DNA from: JAWKMZ01 sp041391965
GTDB taxonomy: Bacteria > Bacteroidota > Bacteroidia > Flavobacteriales > Flavobacteriaceae
Reading direction: 5' to 3'
DNA: 64,000 nucleotides
NCBI GenBank assembly: GCA_041391965.1
Contig: JAWKMZ010000004.1
Location: forward strand, 186,001 to 250,000
This document shows, piece after piece, positions 25,457 through 35,000 of this stretch; position 1 is the first letter of the stretch; each line of letters starts with the position of its first letter. The notes beneath the pieces were generated by a model that was not told where the DNA came from, did not search any database, and saw nothing but the letters and a program-made list of their open reading frames with translations. Both the position numbers and the translations under genes were made by a program.

Positions 25457-25795
25457 TTGTGATTTATTTTTATTGAAACTTTTTTTAACTCCCAAATTTT
25501 TAGAGGTTACATTCGGTTTTGATTTGTTTTCTACCAATTTGGAATTTGGAATACTATCATTGTTAGAATTTTTTGCAGGCATTGGACCACGTAAATGAAT
25601 GACCAATCCATTTAAAAAGTTGCGCAATATTTGGTCACCACATTCCATATATTTTGGATGGTCTTCTTTTCTAAAAAAAGCACCAAGTTCACTTTTAGAA
25701 ATTCTAAAATCTACTAATTGTAAAATTTTTACAATATCATCATCACGCAGTTTATGCGCTACACGCAATTTTTTAAAAATGTCATTATTTGTCAT
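25439..25795 (-). CDS. DUF1456 (YehS-like) family protein
   Basis: From the ATG at 25795 the protein has 118 residues. The longer frame begins seven codons upstream, inside the esterase gene. Two similar halves are typical of DUF1456: NDIFKKLRVAHKLRDDDIVKIL and, less clearly, the region around SELGAFFRKEDHPKYMECGDQILRNFLNGL. The C-terminal 35 residues are Lys/Asn/Ser-rich and look disordered. The role of the family is unknown. It starts two bases after the esterase stop, so the two are co-transcribed. Confidence 0.85.
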   Translation of the reverse strand: MTNNDIFKKLRVAHKLRDDDIVKILQLVDFRISKSELGAFFRKEDHPKYMECGDQILRNFLNGLVIHLRGPMPAKNSNNDSIPNSKLVENKSKPNVTSKNLGVKKSFNKNKSQKKSNL

Positions 25796-25797
25796 AT

Positions 25798-26601
25798 TCA
25801 GTCTTTGGTTAACCATTGATAAGCTTCAGGAAAATAAAGATTCCATGAGGCTTCATTGTGTTTTCCACCTTTTATAATCTTATTTATAATGTGATTTTTT
25901 TTCACGCCTTTTTCCATGAGCAAATCTACCATTTTTTGTTGGTCTGAGACGCCTGTTTCGCTTTCTTCTGTACCAAATGCAAAATAAAAACGTGTGTTTT
26001 TATCAATTTTAGAGTTTTTTACTAAAGTATAAATATCATTGCTATACCAAAAAGACGCCGAAAATACACCAGCATTTCCAAAAACCTTAGGATGTTTTAC
26101 AACCGCATAAAATGAAGTCAAGCCACCAAGTGACGATCCAAAAATAGTGGTATGCTTTGCATCAGTTAACGTTTTGTAAGTTGTATCAATTTTGGGTTTT
26201 AAGGTATTGATGATAAAATCGAGATACAAATCAGCTTTTCCGCCTCCATATTTTTCGTTTGGATAAGGTGTTAGTTCTTCAAGACGTTTTTCGTTTCCGT
26301 GTTCGATACCAATAATAATGGTGTTGTTTTCAGAAATTGAATCTAAGTATTCATCTACTTTCCATTCGCCAACATAAGAGGTTTCAGCATCAAATAAATT
26401 TTGAGCATCGTGCATATAAATTACTGCATATTTTTTTTCAGAATTGTGATACGCTTTTGGCAGATATACCCAAATTTTTTTTTGTGTATGGAGTTGAGGT
26501 GCATCAATTGTAAAAGTTGATACTTGTTTTGACGCTGTACTTTGACTAAATACTTTGCAAAGTAAAAAGAAAAAAAGCACAGTTAATTTTATTGCTTTCA
26601 T
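25798..26601 (-). CDS. Secreted alpha/beta hydrolase (esterase D/IroE-like)
   Basis: This 267-residue protein has a signal peptide (MKAIKLTVLFFFLLCKVFS) and an esterase domain of the Fes/IroE/esterase D type. Visible features are IWVYLPKAYHNSEKKYAVIYMHDAQNLFD split around the oxyanion region, the nucleophile elbow FGSSLGGL (Ser about residue 149), and a late KGGKHNEASW with the catalytic His. Members cleave siderophore, sugar or formylglutathione esters; the substrate cannot be told. DUF1456 follows in the same operon. Confidence 0.83.
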   Translation of the reverse strand: MKAIKLTVLFFFLLCKVFSQSTASKQVSTFTIDAPQLHTQKKIWVYLPKAYHNSEKKYAVIYMHDAQNLFDAETSYVGEWKVDEYLDSISENNTIIIGIEHGNEKRLEELTPYPNEKYGGGKADLYLDFIINTLKPKIDTTYKTLTDAKHTTIFGSSLGGLTSFYAVVKHPKVFGNAGVFSASFWYSNDIYTLVKNSKIDKNTRFYFAFGTEESETGVSDQQKMVDLLMEKGVKKNHIINKIIKGGKHNEASWNLYFPEAYQWLTKD

Positions 26602-26873
26602 AGGTATTTATATATGAATAGCAAAGTAACAAAAATCTACAAATAAAGTGATACTGCAGTTTATCGATAATTTTTTTTTAACAGCAATTACTCGTCGAAT
26701 TGCATTAAAAGTGTAAATAATTGATTGTCAAATAAATAAAAAAATTATTTGTATAAAAGTAAGAAATAAGCGACGAATTGCATTTTATTTTTCGATAACC
26801 TACTCATTATCAAGGTTAATGAACATTCTTATATTATTAACTTTATAATTGTAAAAAATTGAATCCCTCAGGT

Positions 26874-27275
26874 ATGATAAACCGTGTTGAAAAATTGAGT
26901 TTGCTTTCAGAGATGATTGCTTTCGCACAAACCGATGATAATATAAAATCCATTGAGTATAAATTTCTTTTGGGTGTTGCTAAACAATTGGAAATATCTC
27001 AAGAAGATTTTGACTATTTAATTAAATATCCAGTTAACTATGTTCATTTAAAATCGCATAGTGAGCGTATTGTTCAATTTCATAGGCTGGTGTTGTTAAT
27101 GAATTTGGATAAAAATATTACAAGGAAGGAATTGGTAAAACTTCATAACTTTGGATTGAGAATGGGTTTGAGCCATGAATCTATCAACCGAGTTTTGGAT
27201 TTGATGGAAAGTTTTCCTAATAAAATTGTACCACCAGATTTTTTAATTGATATTTTTAAAGTACAGTATAACTAA
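26874..27275 (+). CDS. TerB-like small helical protein next to uvrB
   Basis: From the ATG at 26874 it has 133 residues; a TTG five codons earlier opens the longer frame. It is predicted all-helical, starting INRVEKLSLLSEMIAFAQTDD, then IEYKFLLGVAKQLEISQEDF and NITRKELVKLHNFGLRMGL. The spacing resembles TerB-fold proteins. I recall homologues sometimes labelled as excinuclease subunit B because they lie beside uvrB, but no UvrB motif is present. It is convergent with uvrB. Function unknown. Confidence 0.7.
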   Translation: MINRVEKLSLLSEMIAFAQTDDNIKSIEYKFLLGVAKQLEISQEDFDYLIKYPVNYVHLKSHSERIVQFHRLVLLMNLDKNITRKELVKLHNFGLRMGLSHESINRVLDLMESFPNKIVPPDFLIDIFKVQYN

Positions 27276-27354
27276 GGTCAAATTACAATTTTTAAATTCC
27301 AAAATAAATACTGGATTAATAATTAGAATTTGGTACTTTGTATTTGAAGTTTGA

Positions 27355-29358
27355 TTAAACTTTCAGTTTTTCTAATTTATTCTGATAATTCTTAATTTCA
27401 TCTCTAAATTTGGCGGCTTGCATAAAGTCTAAAGCTTTGGCAGCTTCTTCCATATTTTTTCGTTTTTCGCGTATTTTTTTTTCTAAATCGCTTTTAGTTA
27501 GGTAGTTGTTTTCTGGTTCAGCAGCTTTTGCAGCTTCTAACTCATAGCTATAGGTACTTACAGAATTTTTAGATAAGGCATTGTCTAAGTTTTTATTAAG
27601 TGCTGTTGGTGTAATGTTGTTGGCTGTGTTATATGCTATTTGTTTTTGGCGTCTATAATTGGTTTCATCAATGGTTTTTTGCATGCTGTTGGTAATTTTA
27701 TCAGCATACATAATGGCTTTTCCATTTAAATGGCGTGCTGCTCTACCAACGGTTTGTGTTAATGAACGCGCTGAGCGCAAAAATCCTTCTTTATCTGCAT
27801 CTAAAATGGCAACTAAGGACACTTCGGGTAAGTCTAAACCTTCACGCAATAAATTGACGCCCACTAATACGTCAAACATGCCAGCACGAAGGTCTTGCAT
27901 GATTTGAACACGCTCTAAGGTATCTACATCACTATGGATATAGCGTACTCTAATTTGGATTCTGTCTAAATATTTGGTTAATTCTTCAGCCATTCGTTTG
28001 GTTAAGGTAGTGACTAAGGTACGTTCGTCTTTTTCAACCCGTTGTTGAATTTCTTCAATTAAATTGTCTATCTGATTGAGGCTTGGACGTACTTCAATGG
28101 TTGGATCTAATAAGCCTGTGGGACGAATGACTTGTTCTACATAAATACCATCGGTTTTTTGTAGTTCATAATCTGCAGGAGTGGCACTTACATAGATGAC
28201 TTGGTTTTGTAGGGCTTCAAATTCTTCAAACTTTAAAGGTCTGTTGTCCATGGCGGCAGGCAAACGGAAACCGTATTCAACCAAATTTTCTTTTCGACTT
28301 CTATCGCCTCCATACATGGCGTGGACTTGTGAAATGGTGACGTGACTTTCGTCAACGACCATTAAAAAATCGTCTGGAAAATAATCTAATAAACAGAATG
28401 GGCGAGTACCTGGTTGTCTGCCATCTAAATAACGTGAGTAGTTTTCAATGCCAGAGCAGTAACCTAATTCGCGAATCATTTCGAGGTCAAATTCTGTGCG
28501 TTCTTTGAGACGTTTAGCTTCGAGATGTTTGCCTATTTCTTTAAAATAATCATATTGTTTGACCAAATCATCTTGAATAGATTTAATGGCATTTTGTAAA
28601 ACTTCGGGCGAGGTTACAAACATGTTTGCTGGATAGATGTTTATTTTATCATAAGATTCAATGATAGCATTGGTTTGAACATTAAAAGATTCAATTTCTT
28701 CAATTTCATCTCCAAAAAAATGGATTCTGAAGGCATCATCAGCATAACCAGGGAAAATATCAACCGTATCACCTTTAATGCGGAAGTTACCATGATTAAA
28801 ATCGGCTTCTGTACGCGAATAGAGACTTTGTACCAAACGATGTAGTAATTTGGTGCGAGAAATAGACTGATTTGTTTGAAGTGCAATGACGTTTTTTTGA
28901 AACTCTACAGGATTACCGATACCATATAAACAAGATACGGAAGCGACTACAATGACATCGCGACGACCAGAAAGTAGCGATGAGGTGGTGCTCAATCGCA
29001 TTTTTTCAATTTCTTCATTAATAGACAAATCTTTTTCTATGTACACACCAGATACTGGAATGTAGGCTTCGGGTTGGTAATAATCATAATAAGACACAAA
29101 ATATTCCACTGCATTGTTTGGAAAAAATTGTTTGAATTCAGAATATAACTGCGCTGCTAAGGTTTTGTTATGAGCTAAAACCAAGGTAGGACGTTGGGTG
29201 TGTTCAATAACATTAGCTACTGTAAAGGTTTTGCCAGACCCAGTTACACCAAGCAAGGTTTGATATTTTTCGTTGGATTTTATTCCGTTTGAAAGTTTAT
29301 CAATGGCTTGTGGTTGATCGCCAGTTGGTTTATAATCTGATTTTATTTTGAATTTCAT
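27355..29358 (-). CDS. uvrB: UvrABC excision repair helicase subunit UvrB
   Basis: UvrB is loaded onto damaged DNA by UvrA and recruits UvrC for dual incision. The 667-residue length is normal. Motifs in order: Q-motif GDQPQAIDKL, Walker A LLGVTGSGKTFTVAN (about 38-50), the damage-probing hairpin region YYDYYQPEAYIP, VDESHVT, SATPADYE, motif VI QTVGRAARHLNG, and a C-terminal UVR domain (EKKIREKRKNMEEAAKALDF) for UvrC contact. A -7 element lies 49 bases upstream. Confidence 0.97.
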   Translation of the reverse strand: MKFKIKSDYKPTGDQPQAIDKLSNGIKSNEKYQTLLGVTGSGKTFTVANVIEHTQRPTLVLAHNKTLAAQLYSEFKQFFPNNAVEYFVSYYDYYQPEAYIPVSGVYIEKDLSINEEIEKMRLSTTSSLLSGRRDVIVVASVSCLYGIGNPVEFQKNVIALQTNQSISRTKLLHRLVQSLYSRTEADFNHGNFRIKGDTVDIFPGYADDAFRIHFFGDEIEEIESFNVQTNAIIESYDKINIYPANMFVTSPEVLQNAIKSIQDDLVKQYDYFKEIGKHLEAKRLKERTEFDLEMIRELGYCSGIENYSRYLDGRQPGTRPFCLLDYFPDDFLMVVDESHVTISQVHAMYGGDRSRKENLVEYGFRLPAAMDNRPLKFEEFEALQNQVIYVSATPADYELQKTDGIYVEQVIRPTGLLDPTIEVRPSLNQIDNLIEEIQQRVEKDERTLVTTLTKRMAEELTKYLDRIQIRVRYIHSDVDTLERVQIMQDLRAGMFDVLVGVNLLREGLDLPEVSLVAILDADKEGFLRSARSLTQTVGRAARHLNGKAIMYADKITNSMQKTIDETNYRRQKQIAYNTANNITPTALNKNLDNALSKNSVSTYSYELEAAKAAEPENNYLTKSDLEKKIREKRKNMEEAAKALDFMQAAKFRDEIKNYQNKLEKLKV

Positions 29359-29406
29359 AGTGCTTCAAATTTAAGATTTTGAAATTACTTATTTCATAAT
29401 TAAATG

Positions 29407-29414
29407 CAAAAGTA
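29407..29414 (-). promoter_or_regulatory. -7 promoter element of uvrB (TACTTTTG)
   Basis: A perfect TAnnTTTG match on the minus strand, 49 bases before the uvrB ATG. The 21-bp repeat array begins 43 bases further upstream, so the repeats lie in the upstream promoter region of uvrB. Confidence 0.65.
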
Positions 29415-29457
29415 GTGGTTGGGATGTTGGGATGGAAGAAAGCATTTTGGTGGCGCA

Positions 29458-29625
29458 AGAATGTTAATTAGGGGATGAAGAATGTTAATTAGGGGATGAA
29501 GAATGTGAATTAGGGGAGGAAGAATGTGAATTAGTGGTGTAAGAATGTGAATTAAGGGAGGAGGAATGTTAATTAGGGGTGTAAGAATGTGAATTAGGGG
29601 TGAAGGAATGTTAATTGTGGGAGAG
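29458..29625. repeat. 21-bp tandem repeat array, 8 units, non-coding
   Basis: Eight head-to-tail units of exactly 21 bases match AGAATGTKAATTAGGGGWKDA with 0-5 changes each. The first two units are identical. Although the unit length is a multiple of three, all six frames contain a stop, so it is not coding. The array fills most of the 321-base gap between uvrB and the T9SS protein gene; the rest of that gap holds only the uvrB promoter. It is upstream of uvrB and downstream of the T9SS gene on the same strand. Confidence 0.92.
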
Positions 29626-29679
29626 AAAAAGCGATTTGCGGGAGACCGTTTTTGAGTTGTTTGGTAGGTATAGGATGGA

Positions 29680-32010
29680 TTATCTGATTAATGCAAAATG
29701 CCCAGTGAAAGTTTTGCCATCAACTAAGGTGACAAGGTACCAATAATCGGCTTCTGGAAGATTGTGACCGTTATAAGTGCCATCCCAACCTAAATCGGTT
29801 TCGTTTTGGATGGCTAATAATTTTCCGTAACGGTCAAATATTTTGATGCTGATGCCAGCATAAAATTGTTGGTTGACTCCGTAAACTTGCCAGGTTTCGT
29901 GTGTATTATCGCCATTAGGTGTAAAGTATTTTGGAAATCCTAAGACCGAAATTAATTGTTCAGTAATGCCGCAACCGTTGGTGTCTCTTACATAAACTGT
30001 ATGAAACCCAGGAAGTACATTGGTAAATACGTTACTTTCTTGATAAGTGCCATCTTCATCATCTAAAGCAAATTCATAAGTGCCTTCACCAGAGACCTGA
30101 ATGGATACCGTATTGTTAAAAGTGCCATCTTGAATGGTGATATTATTGATAGTTGCACTATTGGAAGCAGTTACAGTGATAGCTCTTGATGCCGAACAAC
30201 CGTTTGGATCGGTTACGATGACTGTGTAAGTTCCGGTTTCGTTGATATCATTAAACGAGGTGTTGATTGGAGTTGAAGTGCCATTAAATAACCATTGGTA
30301 ATAATAATTACTTGGCGAATCGTTTTGAACGCCACCATAAAGGCGGATGGTATCTGGATAAGAATTTAGACAATAAATAAAGGTTTCGTCATCTAACAAA
30401 ACAGGTGTGTAAAGCACGTTTAAAACTGCTGTAGTAATGGCAAAACATTGATTGTTGCTGGTGATTTTTACAAAAATGGTTTGCGAATTGATGCTTGTAT
30501 TTTCAAATTGTGTGCTTAAGGGATTGGTTTCAGTAAAAGCATCGGCTTCAGTTTCATAAAAACTGACGATAGCATCATTAGGAATTTGGTTTTGAATCGA
30601 TGCTGTAATATCGTTTAAATTGAAGGTTGTAAATCCGTCAACGACGCCTTCATCACAAGTTTCTAAGGCAGGAATAAAAACCAGATTATTAGAAATATCT
30701 AACTGCAATTGCGCAATGTCATAGCATCTACTTGGTGTTTCTACTCTTGCAAAAATGGTTTGATAAGGCGTGTTGTTTAAAAAATTGGAAGGATTTTGTA
30801 TGGCGTTGGTTTCATTAATAGCGTCATTTTGTGTGTAATAAAAGTTTGAAACGACTAAACTTGTATCGTTTAGAGTTAAGTTAGGCACTGCATCAAATAA
30901 ATTGTAATAGGTAATGCCGTCTTGGTTTTGGTCGCATTCTGTAAGCGTTGCGTTGGCAACGATAGGTTTTGGGGTGTATTCGATGACCACTTCGCCAAAA
31001 GAGAGGCAATTATTGTCTAAAGTGACTTCAACACTATAGGTTCCTGGAGCAGAAACGGTTAGTGTTGCGTTGGTTTCTGTGGTAAGTTCTACACCATCTT
31101 TAAACCATTTGTAGGTATTATTGCCTTGTTGAAATGCGCTTAAGGTGTAAGTGTCACCTTCGCAAATAGCTGAATTTGTTGAGACTAATAAATCAGAACC
31201 TAAATCGGTTGATAATTTAAAACTGCCAGCTTCTAAAAAGACCGCAGAGTCATAACGGTAATTTTGCTCGTCCGCAATGACTAATTTGACATGATAGGTT
31301 TGATTAGGTTGCACATTGGCAGTTGCTGTAAGCACTTTGGTTTGCCCATTAAAGTTGATAGGAGCTGTTGCATCGTTCCAGCTATCAAAATAAAATTGGT
31401 TGATGGCAGGACAACCACCTGGAATTTCGGGATGTACTGTGGTGACTTTTACAGGTGTTTGGGTGTCAGGAACTAAAGCGATGTTGGTGTATTGGGTTGT
31501 TCCGGAAGGTCTGATTAAAAATCCGAACAAATCAGAATATTGGCACGTGTTTGGGTTGTTTTCTTGATATTCTTCAGAAGCAAACAAATATCTAAAACTA
31601 ATTTGAGTAGCAACAGAGGTAAAGTCGAACTCTAAAATAGTAGCGTTTGTGGTATTAGATTCGTTAAGAGCGTTTTCTAAATCGGTATCGCCATTCCAAT
31701 TAGGTGCATCATCATCACTCAAAGAGGTGTTAGGACCAGGAACGTTGGTTAAACGACCAGTGCTTAAAACAATGCCACTTTGAAAAGGGAAGGAACTTCC
31801 GCCATCTTCAAAATAGCCATAACTTTGTGTTGTACCACCAAAATCGCCACCAACCACATTGGTCACATTGATGTTTTCGATACAATTACTGTCAATTAAA
31901 ATATCTTCCACCAATTGTTGAGGTGTGTAAGTTTGCGTGCTTACCTGAACGTTTTGCGCATAGGAAGTTAGACAGAAACTAAAACAAAGAATAAATAAAA
32001 TGCGGTTCAT
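29680..32010 (-). CDS. T9SS type B sorting protein with choice-of-anchor L domain, 2 internal repeats
   Basis: This protein has 776 residues from the ATG at 32010; the frame opens earlier at a TTG inside a -7 element. Signal peptide MNRILFILCFSFCLTSYAQ. Residues about 25-270 form a choice-of-anchor L-like domain (FDFTSVATQISFRYLFASEEY, GFLIRP, YHVKLVIADEQNYRYDSAVF). An Ig-like segment follows, then two ~90-residue repeats (about 350-530: C-D-x-x-x-D-G start, FYETEADA, QTIFVKI). The last ~90 residues are the gliding-associated T9SS B-type tail (FPKYFTPNGDNTHETWQV, KIFDRYGKLL, GWDGTYNG, HFALIR). It is probably anchored at or released from the cell surface. Confidence 0.9.
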   Translation of the reverse strand: MNRILFILCFSFCLTSYAQNVQVSTQTYTPQQLVEDILIDSNCIENINVTNVVGGDFGGTTQSYGYFEDGGSSFPFQSGIVLSTGRLTNVPGPNTSLSDDDAPNWNGDTDLENALNESNTTNATILEFDFTSVATQISFRYLFASEEYQENNPNTCQYSDLFGFLIRPSGTTQYTNIALVPDTQTPVKVTTVHPEIPGGCPAINQFYFDSWNDATAPINFNGQTKVLTATANVQPNQTYHVKLVIADEQNYRYDSAVFLEAGSFKLSTDLGSDLLVSTNSAICEGDTYTLSAFQQGNNTYKWFKDGVELTTETNATLTVSAPGTYSVEVTLDNNCLSFGEVVIEYTPKPIVANATLTECDQNQDGITYYNLFDAVPNLTLNDTSLVVSNFYYTQNDAINETNAIQNPSNFLNNTPYQTIFARVETPSRCYDIAQLQLDISNNLVFIPALETCDEGVVDGFTTFNLNDITASIQNQIPNDAIVSFYETEADAFTETNPLSTQFENTSINSQTIFVKITSNNQCFAITTAVLNVLYTPVLLDDETFIYCLNSYPDTIRLYGGVQNDSPSNYYYQWLFNGTSTPINTSFNDINETGTYTVIVTDPNGCSASRAITVTASNSATINNITIQDGTFNNTVSIQVSGEGTYEFALDDEDGTYQESNVFTNVLPGFHTVYVRDTNGCGITEQLISVLGFPKYFTPNGDNTHETWQVYGVNQQFYAGISIKIFDRYGKLLAIQNETDLGWDGTYNGHNLPEADYWYLVTLVDGKTFTGHFALIR

Positions 32011-32028
32011 TTTCTTTTTCACAGAACG

Positions 32029-32036
32029 CAAATATA
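32029..32036 (-). promoter_or_regulatory. -7 promoter element TATATTTG
   Basis: A perfect TAnnTTTG match on the minus strand, 18 bases before the ATG at 32010. It excludes the upstream TTG start and indicates that this gene has its own promoter within the four-gene cluster. Confidence 0.65.
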
Positions 32037-32098
32037 CGGAAGTTTGGTGTTTTAATAAATGAAAATGTTGTGAGAGATGGTATGGAGTTGCTATTTAT

Positions 32099-35000
32099 TT
32101 ATCGCTTCAAAGCAAAATGCCCTTTTACCTGAAATGAAATGCTATCTTTTTTAACATCAGCTACAAACCAATAATCAGCAGCAGGCATATTGTTGCCATT
32201 ATAAGTACCATCCCAACCAGGTGAGGTTGCAGTTAAATACGCTAATTGTTTGCCAAATCTGTCATAAATATAGACAACTGTTCCTGGTAAGTTTTCGACA
32301 CCTGTGATATGCCAAGTATCAAAATAACCATCACCATTTGGTGTCATAAACTTTGGAGTATCAATTACCACAACTTCTTTACTAACTTCAGAGCAACCAT
32401 TTAAATCTTTAACTCTGATGGTGTGATAGCCAAGACTTACATTTTCAAAAATATTAGATTCTTGAGGTGTACCATTGTCTAAAATATACAAGTAATTTCC
32501 AATACCACTAACGGTTATAGTGATGTTGTTTGGGTCAGAGAAATCGAGGGTTTCTGTAAATTCAATAGTGGCTTGTTCCGATTCTGTTACGTTAAAAACT
32601 TGGGTGGTTTCGCATCCAAATTGTGAAGTAACCGTTACCCAATAGGTACCTACAACAGTGATTTCAATTTCTGGCGTCGTTTCATTTGTTGACCACAAAT
32701 AAGTATCTGTTGGCGTGTTGGTATTGGCACTTACCAATAGTGGGAGGTTTTCTAAACAAATGACTTGATCTTGAATGTCCACTATTGGACGTGGATGCAC
32801 CATAGTGGTAAACTGTGTTGTACTGTAACATCCTGTTGCATTATTTTCTACTCTTGCGTAGATTATTTCGTTATTGGTGGCCGCGTACAAATTTGGTAAA
32901 ACATTGGTTGCTGATTCGGCATCTGTTGACGTATTGTAATACGTAACGGCATAACTCGCTGCATTTTGAGTACCTAAAACGCTTGTATTTTGTTGTGATA
33001 AATCGAAGGTCAAAAAGCCATCAAAATCATCATCACAAGCTTCTAAATTGTTTGGTGTGTTGGCAACAGGCAACGGATTGACCATGAGTTGAAACGCATA
33101 GGTCGTAAAACAACCAGTGGTTGCGTTTTCTATTCGGATATGAATGGTGTCATTAGTTGTTTGATAATTGTAATTATTACTAATAGCATTGGTATTATTA
33201 AAAGCATCGGTTGCAGTTGTGTAATAGGAAATTAAGGTGTTTGCTGTATCATTTACAATGAGTGAATTGACTTGAGACAAATCAAAGGTTTGTGTACTGT
33301 TATCGCAAATGGTTACTGAGCTAAAATCGTTAATAGCAGGAGGTAAGTTGACCATAAGTTGTAACGGAATTGCTAAATAACAGTTAGAAACGGTATTGGT
33401 AACTCTTACATAAACCGTTTGTGGATTCGTCAAATTGTTATAAGCTGTAGGTGTTGTGATAGGATTGGTCTCTGCCTCTAAATTGTCTAAAGTTTCGTAA
33501 TACGAAATAACAATATCATCTTGTCGTACATCAAGAATATCAAATTCTGAAAGTGTTAAATCAAAAGTAACGAAGCCATCACTATTGGTGTCGCACATGG
33601 TTAAGGGTTGTGCAGGATTGGCTTCAGGTGCTTGAATGACATTTAATCCGAAATTAGTGATGGAATTACAAATAGTACCATTGTCAATTCTAACAAAAAT
33701 TTGTTGCGGATTTGTGGTGTTTGTGTACTGTAAAGGCAGTGGGTTGGTACCATTTTCGGCATTTTCAAAAGAGGTGTAAAAAGTGATGTCTAAACTGTCA
33801 TTGATACCATTTGAAATTTCATTGATTTTATCGTTAAGGTCAAATTGTTCGCTACCATCATTGGCAATATCATCACAAACAAACCAATCGGTTGGTTGAT
33901 TATATTGAGGGTTTGAGCCAACTTCAATAGTAAATGACGAAGTTCCGTAGCAATTTTGGTCAGACGTATTTTCAACTCTTACAAAAATAGTTTGCGGATT
34001 TGTCAAGTTTTGATACGCAGTATTTTTATCAATGGCATTTGTTCGGTTATCAGCATCTGATTGATTTAAAAAGTACAAGGTTTGCTTACCTGCTTGTCCA
34101 TTTAAAATTTCAGCATCTTTAGTATTGAAGATAAAATCGCCAAAACCATCACTCGAATTTTCACATATTTTATAGTTGCTGATTGGTGTAAACACAGGAA
34201 GTGTATTGACAATAATATTAAAAGATTCTGTTGAATAACATCCAGAAACCGTGTTTTCGATACGTGCAAAAATAGGTTGTGTGTTGGCGTTATAACTTGT
34301 TGTGTTGATGATAGGATTGCTATTGCTTTCAGCATCAGTTAAAGTGGTATGAAAAGAAAAAGCTCTGTCAGTCGTGTCAGAAACCAATTCGTTAATTTTT
34401 TGAGTTAAATTGATTATAGAGAAACCATCTTGGTCATCGTCACAAATAATTATATCAGAAGGTGTTGCTGATATTGGAGCTGGTAATACGTTAATTTCAA
34501 AACTATTAACATCAGCACAACCTGTTTGGTTATAGGTAATTCTGGTATAAAATGTTTGTGGATTTGAGGTGTTTGTGTAAAAGTTAGGAAGCTGATTGGT
34601 GTTGGCATTGGCATCATTTTCTGTTTCAAAATACGTCACTGTAAATCCTGTTTGGCCATTTCTAATTTGGTCGTCAAAACTATGCAAATCGATGGATGTA
34701 AAACCATCTTGATCTGTATCGCAATAATCAACCGAACCAATAGAAGGAAAGGTAATAATTGGATTTAAAATAAGTTGAATTTCAGCGTTTTCTGAACACG
34801 TCGTATTACTTAAAGTGATGTATAAGGTATGCGGATTTTCAGTTGGTGTATATAAAAATGTGGTATTAATTGGATTGGTTTGATTGTCTTGATCGGTTAA
34901 TGTTTCATAAAAAGTAACTGTCACATCTGGTATATCGTTGATGATAACTTGAGAAATGTTGTTTAAATCAAATGATTGTGAGCCATCATTATCAACATCA

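Noticed and set aside
26696..26784. Two 11-base CGAATTGCATT direct repeats before the TerB-like gene
   Set aside because: Short, 78 bases apart and AT-rich; chance is a fair explanation and nothing else supports a site.
26874..27275. Excinuclease subunit B annotation for the small gene beside uvrB
   Set aside because: It lacks every helicase and UVR motif; the real uvrB is at 27355-29358.
29458..29625. CRISPR array
   Set aside because: The repeats are directly adjacent with no spacers and no cas genes are in the window, so it is a minisatellite.
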